Origin: Kalmusia sp. IMI 367209
Lineage: Eukaryota; Ascomycota; Dothideomycetes; Pleosporales; Didymosphaeriaceae
DNA length: 64,000 bases
Reading direction: 5' to 3'
Assembly (NCBI GenBank): GCA_027946365.1
Contig: JAPEUQ010000004.1
Location: forward strand, 1,488,001-1,552,000
Positions 34,548 through 44,572 of the stretch are shown piece by piece; position 1 is the stretch's first letter; each line of letters begins with the position of its first letter. The notes under the pieces are model-generated. The model had not been told where the DNA came from, made no database searches, and saw only the letters and a program-made list of their open reading frames with translations. The position numbers were made by a program, and so were the translations under genes.

Positions 34548-36125
34548 ATGTCCTCAACCCCCCAGTCTTTCGACCAAGTCGACGTCGATACCAAAGTCAT
34601 GGATTCCACGAAGCATGAGCATCTCGAGATCACGGCAGCTGGCATCTCGTGGACAGCAGAAGAGGAGAAGAAACTGCTGCGGAAGATTGACTTATATCTT
34701 CTACCAATAATGTGGTTAATGTACCTACTGAGTTATATGGATAGAACCAAGTCAGACAGCCGTAATGTGTTGATAGATCCAAGAACTAACATTTTTACAG
34801 CATCGGGAATGCGAAGATCGCAGGCATGCAGACCGATCTCCATCTTACTTCGAACGAATACAGCATTGCTTTGGTCGTCTTTTTTGGTAAGTCAAGGTGA
34901 AAAATTAGTCCTCGATTGACACTAACAATTGCAGTCACATATGTCGTTTTCGAAGTTCCCTCCAACATGCTGATTGTGAGGATCAAGCCGTCGATCTATC
35001 TCCCGATCATCATGACCATTTGGGGCGCCTTAACCTGCTGCATGGCCGCTATCAAGGACTACAAACATTTGGTTGTCCTGCGTATCTTCGTCGGTGTCTT
35101 CGAGGCCGGTTTCGGCCCTGCCATGCTGCTACTGTTATCGAGCTGGTATAAGCGTGAAGAGCAGTCCAAGCGCTTCTCAGTCTACATCTCTGCGGCCATC
35201 CTTTCCGGTGCATTCGGTGGTCTTCTAGCCGGTGCAATCACTGGCGGTCTCGACGGTGCTGCAGGACTCAGAGGTTGGCGATGGCTTTTCATCGTTGAAG
35301 GTGCAGCAACCATGGTCGTGGCGATCTTGTCATACTTCATTCTCCTCGATTTTCCGGCAACCACTGCTCGATTTTCCGACCGCGAGAGGGCAATTGCTAT
35401 CGCGCGCTTGCAGGAGGGTGGCGTGACAGCCGTTGAAGAGGGTGCCCAGAGGATGGGCAAGGGCAAGTCATTTCTTCTCGCTATCAAGGACTGGCGCACG
35501 ATCGGTTTCGTTCTCGGATACATGGTTAGTAGATCCTTTCTCTACGCATTCAAATGATGATCTGGCTAATGCAACCAAGGTCATCGTCGGCTCGTCCACT
35601 CTCTCCTACTTCTACCCGACCCTCGTCAATGGCCTTGGCTACACTTCAACTGTGCAGGCACAATACATGACCGTCCCGATCTACGCAGTCGCATTCGTCT
35701 GCACTGCCATCACTGGATACTTTGCCGATCGCATCCCGAATCATCGCGGCCTCATCATCGCCTGCTGGCTCGGCTTCTCCCTTATCACATCCATTTGTGT
35801 CTGCGTCATCTACAACTTCACCGCGCGGTATGCACTCCTAGTCCTGATGGCCGCCGGTCTTTGGGCTTCGAACGCTATCTCGCTCTCCTTCGCCGGAGCT
35901 ACATTCGGAGACATGGCGCCTGAGGTGCGAGGTGTCGCGCTTGCGCTTGTCAACGCGTTGGGCAACCTCGCGCAGATCTATGGAGCGTACTTGTTCCCTG
36001 CCGATGATAAGCCAAAGTACTTGCTTGGTTTCGGCGTCATCTCAGGGATGCTGGGCTTCGGTGTTGTCGTCTACATCGCTATGCATGTGCTTACTAGGAG
36101 GAAGGATGGCCTTGGCTGGATGTAG
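34548..36125 (+). CDS. MFS transporter, allantoate-permease/DAL5 (anion:cation symporter) family
   Basis: Four exons, 34548-34750, 34801-34886, 34935-35524 and 35580-36125; introns of 50, 48 and 55 nt in phases 2, 1 and 0; 474 residues with about 12 membrane helices. Diagnostic features are KIDLYLLPIMWLMYLLSYMDR leading across the first intron into NIGNAKIAG, VFEVPSNMLI in helix 2, RIFVGVFEAGFGPAMLLLLSSW, and GWRWLFIVEGAATM at the end of helix 5. This set is typical of DAL5-like plasma-membrane permeases for small organic anions, vitamins or sugar acids. The first donor is GTCAGA, a weak but acceptable site. The gene is divergent from the SDR. Import of the substrate degraded by the neighbouring aldolase/SDR is the simplest reading, but the substrate cannot be read directly. 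Confidence 0.92.
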
Positions 36126-36503
36126 ATGGCAATGTGAAGAGAAGGTAATACCCAGTAACATTCGTACGAGTTGCGCATTCACTGTATATATTTGAGCATG
36201 CTTCAATGATCAATATTTCCGATCAACCAACGTCCTGCGACAAGTGACCTCATTCCATGCCTGTCTGCCATGATATCTAAGTAAAGTATAAGATCGCAGT
36301 AAGCGATGTCAATGTCGCGATCTCATTACAGCATCGACTTCACGACATGCTATATTCTAAGAAGTCACGCATAGCTTCCAACATGAAGTATGGTATTCAA
36401 CGATAGGAAATTTCAAAAAGCTAACATTGTAATATGAACTCTTCTGAGCAATAACTCTAACCACCCAAAATCTTGGAAAACCCAACCAGCCCTCCCCGTC
36501 GTC
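36126..36503. other. Short intergenic
   Basis: The 3' flank of the permease and promoter of the next small gene. Nothing else seen. Confidence 0.55.
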
Positions 36504-36931
36504 ATGTCTAACAATAACAGAGTCGCCTGGGTCCGCAAGCACAAAAAGAGCTACTGGCAAAGCCTCCGCGAAAGCCTCAGTAAAAGTAAGGACAAAAACT
36601 CACAACGTCAACAGCACTTCCAACAACAGGCGTTTCAACAACCAGATTGTACGCCACCTTCTCTTCTTCCACATTCTCCAGCCTAAGTCTAACATGCACA
36701 GTCTCCTCCACCCACACAACACGTGCCTCCGCCAACGGCTGGGGCCAACCCCAGTCACAGGGAATGGGTCAAACTCAACAACCGAACAACTTCGCGCAAC
36801 AGACCCCTAGGCAATTCCGTGGTAGTACTTCTTCGTCTTCCTCTAGGTCGCAACGGTCAAGTCGATCATCTATCCGCGATGAAGCTTACGGCGACGGCAC
36901 AGGTACCGCACCGCGAACTGACGAGCAGTAG
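36504..36931 (+). CDS. Small low-complexity hypothetical protein
   Basis: Two exons, 36504-36648 and 36702-36931; 53-nt intron (GTACGC...CACAG, branch TCTAAC), phase 1; 124 residues. The N-terminus is basic with SKSKDKNSQRQQHF, followed by Gln-rich and Ser/Gln/Gly-rich stretches (GQPQSQGMGQTQQPNNFAQQ) and a Ser/Arg tract (RGSTSSSSSRSQRSSRSS). No signal peptide, membrane segment or domain. Such composition is typical of disordered proteins. The splice signals and continuous frame support a gene, but it is weaker than its neighbours. Confidence 0.5.
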
Positions 36932-37776
36932 ACGCCTATCAGACGTGGTGAAAGGGTGAGGAGCACCGGGATAGATGAGCATGTGAGGCATGGTGGAGAG
37001 ACGGGGAGGGGAGAACATGTCAGGGGTGGGAAGGGAGAGGAATACATGGGTGGAAGCGAGTAGAGTACAAGGCGCAATGGGGAAGGGGCTAGAAGAGCAA
37101 GGCACTAGGCGCAGGGGATAGACAGCGGATGAAACGGGTCACGATGATATGAGGACTTAGTAGAAGTAGATTAGTCTTTTCCCTATGAAATCGGAAACGA
37201 GTTTGTTTTGGTGACTTATACTGGTGTTAATCTGCGTAAAGGCGTACCTATGTAGGAAACGTACTCCATACAAGCAGACCCAAATAGCAGATCTCCCTCC
37301 TGCTAGTTTACTAAGATGCGTGCAAAGTGCTGACTTATTTTAGTATAGCCTATTCAATCCAGTCCGCCACTCTTTTCCCGGATCCTCGCTGTATGTGCTC
37401 AAAGACGTTGCCTGGCCCTTTCAAAGTGCTTCTGGAGGAAGTCCACGATGAAGGTTGCCGGAATGACACTACTTTCATTGACATAGAGAGTGAGTGTCAG
37501 AGAAAGGTATACCACCTATGTGGAGGAAGGGTTTACGGCCTCTATCTTTGCTTCAGCATACAGCGACGAGTATGCTCAAGATAGGATATTGCTCCATACG
37601 ATCTTTGCTGTATGTCAGGCAGACTGGTGGTGAAGGGTTAGGGACAAGAACTCATTGGAACAAGGAGAGCTTGTTAGGGCGCGCGCACGGATCACGCTAA
37701 AGAAGGAAACATATCCGACGACCTTGCGTCCCACAAAATTTCCTAAAGGCTGCTTTCCACTCCCACAACGCCCAAT
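36932..37776. other. Gene-free stretch
   Basis: About 840 bp. Purine-rich tracts of G/A dominate 36940-37130. No frame with a domain. The end before 37777 is the BUD22 promoter. Confidence 0.55.
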
Positions 37777-39144
37777 ATGCCTAAACGAAAGCGCTCTGAG
37801 CCCGCCGGCTCGCTCTCCCCCGAGCCAACCGCCGATCGATCCCTCGCCCGCCGAAAGAAGCTGTGCACACAACGTATCGCTGCCGCGCAAAAGCCTCTCG
37901 TCGCCGCGCTGCGTCATGCCGCTAGCCTCGAGCGCCAGAAACACAGTCGCAGGAAGAAGACGGCGCAATCGAAAAAGGATGTAAAGGAAGTGGCGCGCAT
38001 AGATGCTGAATACGCGCACCTGAAAAGCATGGACTTGGAGAAGGTCGCAGAACAGCATTTACGCAAGACAATCGGGAAGGTGAAGAGCCTCAGAGAAAAT
38101 GAAGCAATTCCAGAGAGTGTTAAGCAGATCGAGAAAGGCAACGATGATGAGCGACTTCTCAGTGTGAAGAGTCGGTTATTTAGGGTGGATGCCGTGCGCA
38201 AAGTGGTGGAACAAGCTATCGTCGATTTGAAGGAGATTGTAGGGGCGGGCGCAGCTGCAGTGAAAGTGGAGGCTACGAAGGATGCAGTCAAGGGAGATAA
38301 ACGTAAAAAGGCCAAGATACAGGAGGGCGAAGAAGAAGAGTCACCAGCAGAATATGCCATATACGATAGCGACGCGTTTGCAGCACTTGACACTTTGATA
38401 GCTGCCCCATCCTCTGCAGACGAAGACAGCGAAGCTTCCCTATCGGACGGACACCGACCGCCGAGCATAGAGGACAGTGAGAGCGAGAATGAAGAAGGGA
38501 GTGAAGGCGATCTGTCAGACGATGCAAAAATTGTTGGTGGCAATGGTGGAGCTCTAGCTTTCCACGACTTCAGCAACGATGAAGAATCCAGCGATGTCTC
38601 AAAATCAGATACCGATGAAGACTCGGATGTCGGATCTGCGTTTGACTCAGATGAAGATATCATACCCTTATCAAAGACGAAACGAAAGGCCCTCGACCCG
38701 AAAACCGCTGCCGACTCCAAATTCTTGCCCACCCTTAGCCACGCCGCTTACTTCTCTGGCTCCGAATCCGAAGCTTCTGACATCGAGACGGAAATTGCAC
38801 CCAGAAAAAACCGCAGAGGCCAAAAGGCACGACAGAAAATTTGGGAGCAGAAATTCAAAGACAAGGCAAAACATTTACAGAAGGAGGATCGGAGTCAAGG
38901 CTGGGACCCCAAACGGGGCGCTGTGGCTGATGGCCAGGGTCGCTATGGCGGGCGGGGAGGAAAGAATGGACCACCGCGAGGCAGAGGCCCTGAGAAGAGT
39001 GGTGCCAACGAGCAGCCGCTAGGTCCCAAGAAGACGAAGAGGGATGACACGGGCACGTTGCATCCAAGTTGGCAAGCTGCGAAGGCAGCCAAGGAGAAAA
39101 AGCTAGATATGAAGCCCCAAGGCAAGAAGGTGGTTTTTGATTAA
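37777..39144 (+). CDS. BUD22: BUD22 family ribosome-biogenesis protein
   Basis: Single exon, 455 residues. A Lys/Arg-rich N-terminus (MPKRKRSEPAG) and a long helical region are followed by acidic Ser/Glu/Asp stretches (for example EDSESENEEGSEGDLSDD at about residues 228-245) and a conserved basic C-terminus: RKNRRGQKARQKIWEQKF, then GWDPKRGA, LHPSWQAAKAAKE and the final GKKVVFD. This C-terminal set is diagnostic of BUD22 (SRFBP1 in animals). The yeast protein is nucleolar and needed for 18S rRNA processing and 40S subunit assembly. Function here is carried over from the family. The gene ends 27 bp from the convergent kinase gene. Confidence 0.92.
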   Translation: MPKRKRSEPAGSLSPEPTADRSLARRKKLCTQRIAAAQKPLVAALRHAASLERQKHSRRKKTAQSKKDVKEVARIDAEYAHLKSMDLEKVAEQHLRKTIGKVKSLRENEAIPESVKQIEKGNDDERLLSVKSRLFRVDAVRKVVEQAIVDLKEIVGAGAAAVKVEATKDAVKGDKRKKAKIQEGEEEESPAEYAIYDSDAFAALDTLIAAPSSADEDSEASLSDGHRPPSIEDSESENEEGSEGDLSDDAKIVGGNGGALAFHDFSNDEESSDVSKSDTDEDSDVGSAFDSDEDIIPLSKTKRKALDPKTAADSKFLPTLSHAAYFSGSESEASDIETEIAPRKNRRGQKARQKIWEQKFKDKAKHLQKEDRSQGWDPKRGAVADGQGRYGGRGGKNGPPRGRGPEKSGANEQPLGPKKTKRDDTGTLHPSWQAAKAAKEKKLDMKPQGKKVVFD

Positions 39145-39171
39145 TAAGCATTGCTATTTCCAAATTCACAC

Positions 39172-40995
39172 TCAATAATATACTTCTCCAATCTCAATTT
39201 CGACAGATTTCTTCCGCCTTCTGATATTTAGCTTTCTACTCAACGGAAATTGGTCCGAGTACCGCACTCGATCAGACTCTCTCGGAATCAATTCCATCAA
39301 ATCGTCGCCAAGCATCATGCGCAAATTATCCTCCATCTTCTGTACTTCCCGCACAAGGTTCAGAGCATCGGGTCTTTTCTCCGGTCGGATGTGCGTGCAG
39401 GCATGTACAACGTCGGCCAGCCAGCTAGTGTACCGTTGTCCATCGGCGCGAACGATGTCTATCTGCTCGAACAATGAAACGTCCTCGCTGACGTCCCACA
39501 CTTTCCTTCTGAAATTTTCTTCAAGCTCTCTTCGTAAGCTCATCAGGCCTTGCGCATCGCTATTAATATCATTATCTACCCCGCGATCGCTGTGCATTAG
39601 GTCCCAAATGACGCTGCCTAGACCCCACACATCGGATCGCGTTGTCACTTGGACGTTGTTATTGCCAAGGTTTTCCTACATGGAAGTCAGTCGTTGAATG
39701 TGATGGAAAGTGCTAACCTTGTGGGACAAGTACTTACTGGCGAAATATAACCTGGTGTACCAGTATCTGTGGGCCTAGTGGTTTTCTCGGTGAGCTTATC
39801 AGTAATGTCGAAATCTGCGAGGACTGGCGTAGGATATTGCGCGGGATCCGCCGGAGCCCTCAGAAAGATATTGTGTGGCTTGATGTCGCGGTGGATTAAC
39901 TTCACCCAGCCCGGCTCTTCATCATCATCTTCGGCATCATCTCGGTACTCTAACCCAGTTTCCATGCTGTAAAGTGCTTCTCCGATGCATCGGAAGACGT
40001 GCCAGAGGAAAAACTCTGGGACTTTCCTGTGCGCAAGGTCAGTACTTTCAGCATTGATGTTAAGCAAGCCACAACACACTGACGCGCATGAAGTACGACG
40101 AAAGGGAGATGAAACTTACATTGCACCTCCACCAGGCTTATTAGAGTACTCTTTCAGCACGCTCCATAGATCTCCGGCGGCACAATAATCACTGTATGAG
40201 CGGATGCCCTCTCGCTTCTGGCCGTACTGCCTCCGCACGTTTCTCCACCAACACCGGTCCTTGAGTATATATTTTGAGTCAGGCAGGCTGTCTAGGATCT
40301 CGTGCTTCTCGTGGAGGAGTTGTATAAGCCGCTCCGCGCCCCACGCTGGGTAATCAACCACCTTGACTACAACCCGCTGTAGAAGCTGTTAGCATGCGAG
40401 TTTCCGCCATAATTCGACAGCGGAGCAAAGAGATCCACTTACATCTCTAACATTGCCTTCAATATCACAGCCCACATACAGCCTGATCATCGTCGCAGCA
40501 CCAGCCCCCCACCCAGCTGCTTCCCTCTTCAACAGCGTCTTCGCAAAACGATAATCAAGCGGATTAGCATTCTCCCAGCGATCTTCAGGTACCTCCTTCG
40601 ACCCTATTACATCTTTCGAACCTTCTACCCACCTGCCCTCAGCTGTTTTATCTTCCCCTGCAGGCTGAGGACCGCTTTCGGGTCCCCTAAAGCCATGTGC
40701 GATATCCACATGTTTAGTCCCATCGCCCGGTTCGTCGGAACTATCGGTATACTCCACTTCCACATCTATTGGTTCCTTGTCTTCGTCTGGCGTCTCGGCT
40801 GATATTAACGCTTTTTCTTTGGGCCTGTGGAAGTGTTTTCCACGCTCTCATGATCTTGAAGTTGTTCTTGGGGAATTGGACGATCGGGCGGGCTGCCTGG
40901 TACTTGATCGCATATCTGAGGTAGGCTGCTTTTTCGAAGGCCGAGGAGAACGCATTGTACTGGCGTTTCTCGGTCCCGGAGAAGCGGTAGGGCAT
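39172..40995 (-). CDS. Protein kinase-like protein with DFD instead of DFG
   Basis: Five exons, 40995-40904, 40824-40443, 40376-40120, 40026-39738 and 39675-39172; introns of 79, 66, 93 and 62 nt, all phase-consistent; 507 residues. The first intron has a weak donor (GTACCA) and is the least certain part. The N-terminal 100 residues are acidic and unlike kinases. The kinase domain then shows a glycine-rich loop (GWGAGAA), the beta-3 lysine in VVVKVV, a helix-C candidate (HEKHEIL), HRDIKPHN (catalytic Asp), ADFD where DFG is expected, GTPGYISPE in place of APE, and SDVWGLGSVIWDL in subdomain IX. The metal-binding Asp of DFx is kept, so activity is possible despite the G-to-D change. This is a fungal Ser/Thr kinase-like protein of unknown pathway. 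Divergent from the nucleotidase gene. Confidence 0.85.
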
Positions 40996-41929
40996 TTTAG
41001 ATGAGGGATACGCTGACTGTCGGGTGTGGTTAAGAGAGGTTGTAAGATGTTCGTGTATGTTTCGGTGCGTGAGTGACACGTTTGATTATGAAGTGCTTCA
41101 TGAGAGGTTTGCGCGGGTTGGACAAAGGGCAAAGTGTGGCTGTTGATAACCCCTTTGTTTGGGCTTGAGCTATCGTATAAACCCGCCATCGCTTTACGAA
41201 TAGCAGGCAAGAATCCGAGATGAAAGGCACGATCTCTTTGTGTGGTGTTGGACTTCTGGACAAGCGATTGTACGAAGTTGGTAAGTGGCCCGGGACGTAA
41301 ACCGGCCCGTATTGTTCGGCACTGGAATCTGCACCCCTCAGTACCGGTAGAAATTTGGTAGTCTGTGGTAATTTATGTTCGTAGAGCGATTAACGGTTCT
41401 CGTTCATGTTCGATCTTGATTTTCGCTCGAGACGGATCCAAAAGGTCGAAGCCGGCATCTTGCTAATGTTAGCTTTTATCTCAAGCATACACCTTTACGC
41501 AGATCCCCGCCTATAACTCTAATCTTCTCCATTCAATCTCTGTTCATCTCCACTCTCCACATTTATCAGAATATCCGCGTGCCCTATCCTCGGAGGACCC
41601 GACAAAACCAGGGCCCTCATATCCGGCGTCCAGGTACCTGTCTGCGTGCTAGACCGTGCATGGTTTCCCCAGCCTCTGCACGTGTAGATCTGAATGGCCA
41701 CTTCCTATCGGACGTCAGATATTCTTTACTCGAATAGGCAACTGTGTAGTGGGCCAAGATGCGCGCCCAGAGGTTGCCAAGGCCAAGAGCCACTTTCCGA
41801 GCGGAGGGATCCGCCACGGGGGTACGATAAAAGGTGGACAGGGCGGACGTGAGCGTCTGCTCTTCATCCTTGAGATCCTGAGTTTCTATCTGCGTGTTTT
41901 GAGGTCAGGGTCGATATTAGGTTGCGACG
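40996..41929. other. Divergent promoter region of kinase and 5'-nucleotidase genes
   Basis: About 930 bp between divergent starts. No supported gene. Short open frames on both strands are shadows. Confidence 0.5.
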
Positions 41930-43627
41930 ATGAAGGGTCTAATGAGAACATCCCTGTTCACGCTTTCGGCGTTGGGCTTGGCAGGCGCGGAGGAGACGCT
42001 ATATACGAAGAGACATACAAAGCGTGGATTGGATTGTCAAGGAAATTATAATATTTGTGAGTTCGAAATTGGTTGAAGGAAACGACCATACTGATACTTT
42101 CCAGCCTTCTTCCACATCAACGATGTTCATGCCCATCTTGACGAATTCAGTTCGTCTGGGACCGATTGCACCAACCCTGCGAGAGGCTGCTATGGCGGCT
42201 ACTCGCGAGTCAAACACATTATCGATACACAGCGCCCTAATGTTAACGACAGCCTTTGGCTCAACGTTGGCGATGAGTTCCAAGGAACTCTTTTTTACAG
42301 CTACTACCGCGGCGAGAAGATCGCGGAGACGATGAATCAATTAGGTTTCGATGCCATGACACTAGGTAACCACGAGTTCGATGGTGGCGACGATGAACTC
42401 GGTGCTTTCCTTCAAAATCTCACAAATATCCCTATCATTTCCGCGAACATCCACTCGAACAACGAGATTTTGAACAAAACGATCAAGCCTTACCATATCT
42501 TTTGGGAGAAGGGACTTGCACTCATCGGTGTGACCACTGAAGATACGGCAAGCATTTCGAACCCTGACGAGGGCACCACTTTCAGTAGCGCGGTCGAAGC
42601 CGTTCAAAATGCCATTGACGAAATCAAGGCAACCACCAACATCACCCGTATCGCCGCGATAACTCATATTGGATATGATAAGGACCAAGAGCTCGCAAAA
42701 GCAACTAGCGGTCTCCAGCTCATTATGGGTGGTCACTCTCACACTCTCCTGGGTAACATGACCGGTGCTGAAGGCACTTATCCTACCATCACCACGAACA
42801 AAGACGGCGATGAGGTCTTCATCGTGACCGCTTATCGATGGGGCGAATATGTCGGCTACATCGACGTGACTTATGATCCTTCAGGCAAGATCCTGGCATA
42901 CCATGGAGCACCTATCCACATCACAAACACCACAAAGCAGGATCCTGGTCTACAAGCGCAGATTAAGGCTTGGCGTGGACCGTTCGAAGAGTTTGCCGCA
43001 CAAGTGCTGGGCGTATCCAACGTTGTGCTCGACCAGACGACTTGTCAGCAGAAAGAGTGCCTCCTCGGCGACTTCATGGCCGACGCTATGTACGAATACC
43101 GCACGAGCGCAGGTGGAAACGTTGACTTCGCCATAATCAATGCGGGCGGTATTCGTGCGACTATAGACGACGGCGACATCACGCGCGGTGAAGTGCTGAC
43201 TTCATTTCCGTTTGGCAACTCGATTGTTGAACTCACAATCGACGGCGCAACGCTGCGCTCTGTCCTCGAGGGCATCGTGTCCAAGGTCTCGCAGCTCAAC
43301 GGGCGTGAAGTAACGTCCTTCCTCCAAGTCTCGCGCACGTTACGTATCCAGTACAATCCTTCTGGCGCCGTGGGAAGCCGTCTCGTTTCTGTCACGATTA
43401 ATGATGAGCCGTTAGACGATGCGAAGGAGTATCGGTACGTGACGTTGGACTTTATTGCGGGCGGAGGTGACAACTTCTTTGAGAGTACCAAGGATTTTGT
43501 AACGCTGGACACGCAGGATGAGGTTCTAGTACAGTATATCGAGAAGACGACACCCGTAGATATTGAGCTAGATGGGAGGATCGAGGCGGTTGGGAGTGCG
43601 ACGAAGAGGCACTGGGAGAGGAACTAG
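41930..43627 (+). CDS. Secreted 5'-nucleotidase/calcineurin-like metallophosphoesterase
   Basis: Two exons, 41930-42056 and 42105-43627; 48-nt intron (GTGAGT...TTCCAG, branch CTGATAC), phase 1; 549 residues. A signal peptide (MKGLMRTSLFTLSALGLAGA) is followed by the metallophosphatase motifs HINDVHAHLDE (DxH), NVGDEFQGT (GD), TLGNHEFD (GNHE), ITHIGYD and GGHSHT. The C-terminal 5'-nucleotidase domain begins near VLGVSNVVLDQTTCQQ and includes NAGGIR and FPFGNSIVELTI, the substrate-domain signature. Several N-x-T/S sites fit a secreted glycoprotein. The C-terminus is polar with no GPI signal, so the protein is probably released rather than anchored. The expected reaction is hydrolysis of nucleoside 5'-monophosphates outside the cell, by family. 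Confidence 0.93.
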
Positions 43628-44572
43628 AGTGCCGTGTTTGGGGTTATGATATGTTGCTTGAACTATACCAATGCAATTTGTTTACTTGCAATGTGTGCAA
43701 AACATGCCTTGAGTTGCAGACGCCTGGGGTGCGACGCGTGGGTCCTACGGATACGCGTTACGATCCTGTTGCGCGAAGCATTCGACGCGTCCAAGGGCTC
43801 TTGTAGTCAGAGCCAACAGCGGCAACACAAACCTCGATCTTGCTTTCATCGTTGTGAGATAGCGTGTTGAGAATCGTTACGGTATGATGCGAAGAATGTA
43901 AACGTACTCGATTAAGTAATCAAGGAGTGGCTCGTGGACGTTTGGGCACGGCGCTGCGCGAGGTATAGGCTGAGCAGAGGCAGGCGCGATGAAATTCAGT
44001 GACTTCCTATCTGGTCATAAGGTCAGAACACCATTGGCATTGGACGTGCATGCTGGGAGGTAGGAAACCTGGCCGGCGAACATCTCGGTCTCTAGCGATG
44101 ATGGACGCGGTGACCTCGGGATCTTGTCGTCCACATGGGTTAGAATAAGAGTCTAAATAAAGACTGTCTCGGTGAAGAGAGTGCAATTTGGTTTCTCAGT
44201 GCTTTGTTAGTATTGTGCAATAATGATGTTCGAGGTCTCCGCTCGCGCTCCCGTAGTTCACTAGCGAGGCTGCACCAAGCTTTATTCACCTTCACATCAC
44301 GTTCTTTCAAACGCACAGCCAAGTAGAGAACGGAGTTGATTATCTCCGCCAAGGCCCCACACCCGAAACTACTCTCCAAAAAGTTCCGCTCGTACTGCCA
44401 AATCACCCATCTCCAGTACACGTAACTCAACTTTAAACCACCACTTCGGAGCACAACACTCGCACTGAAGCCCGAGCTCCACTTGATCTACATTAGATCC
44501 ATCCTCTCTTTACCACACTCGCCTCCACTCTGAACTTCAACATAGTCAACCACACGTCATCCGCGGCTAAAG
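43628..44572. other. Gene-free stretch
   Basis: About 945 bp between tandem plus-strand genes. No domain-bearing frame. The last 100 bases, pyrimidine-rich, are the leader of the next gene. Confidence 0.55.
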
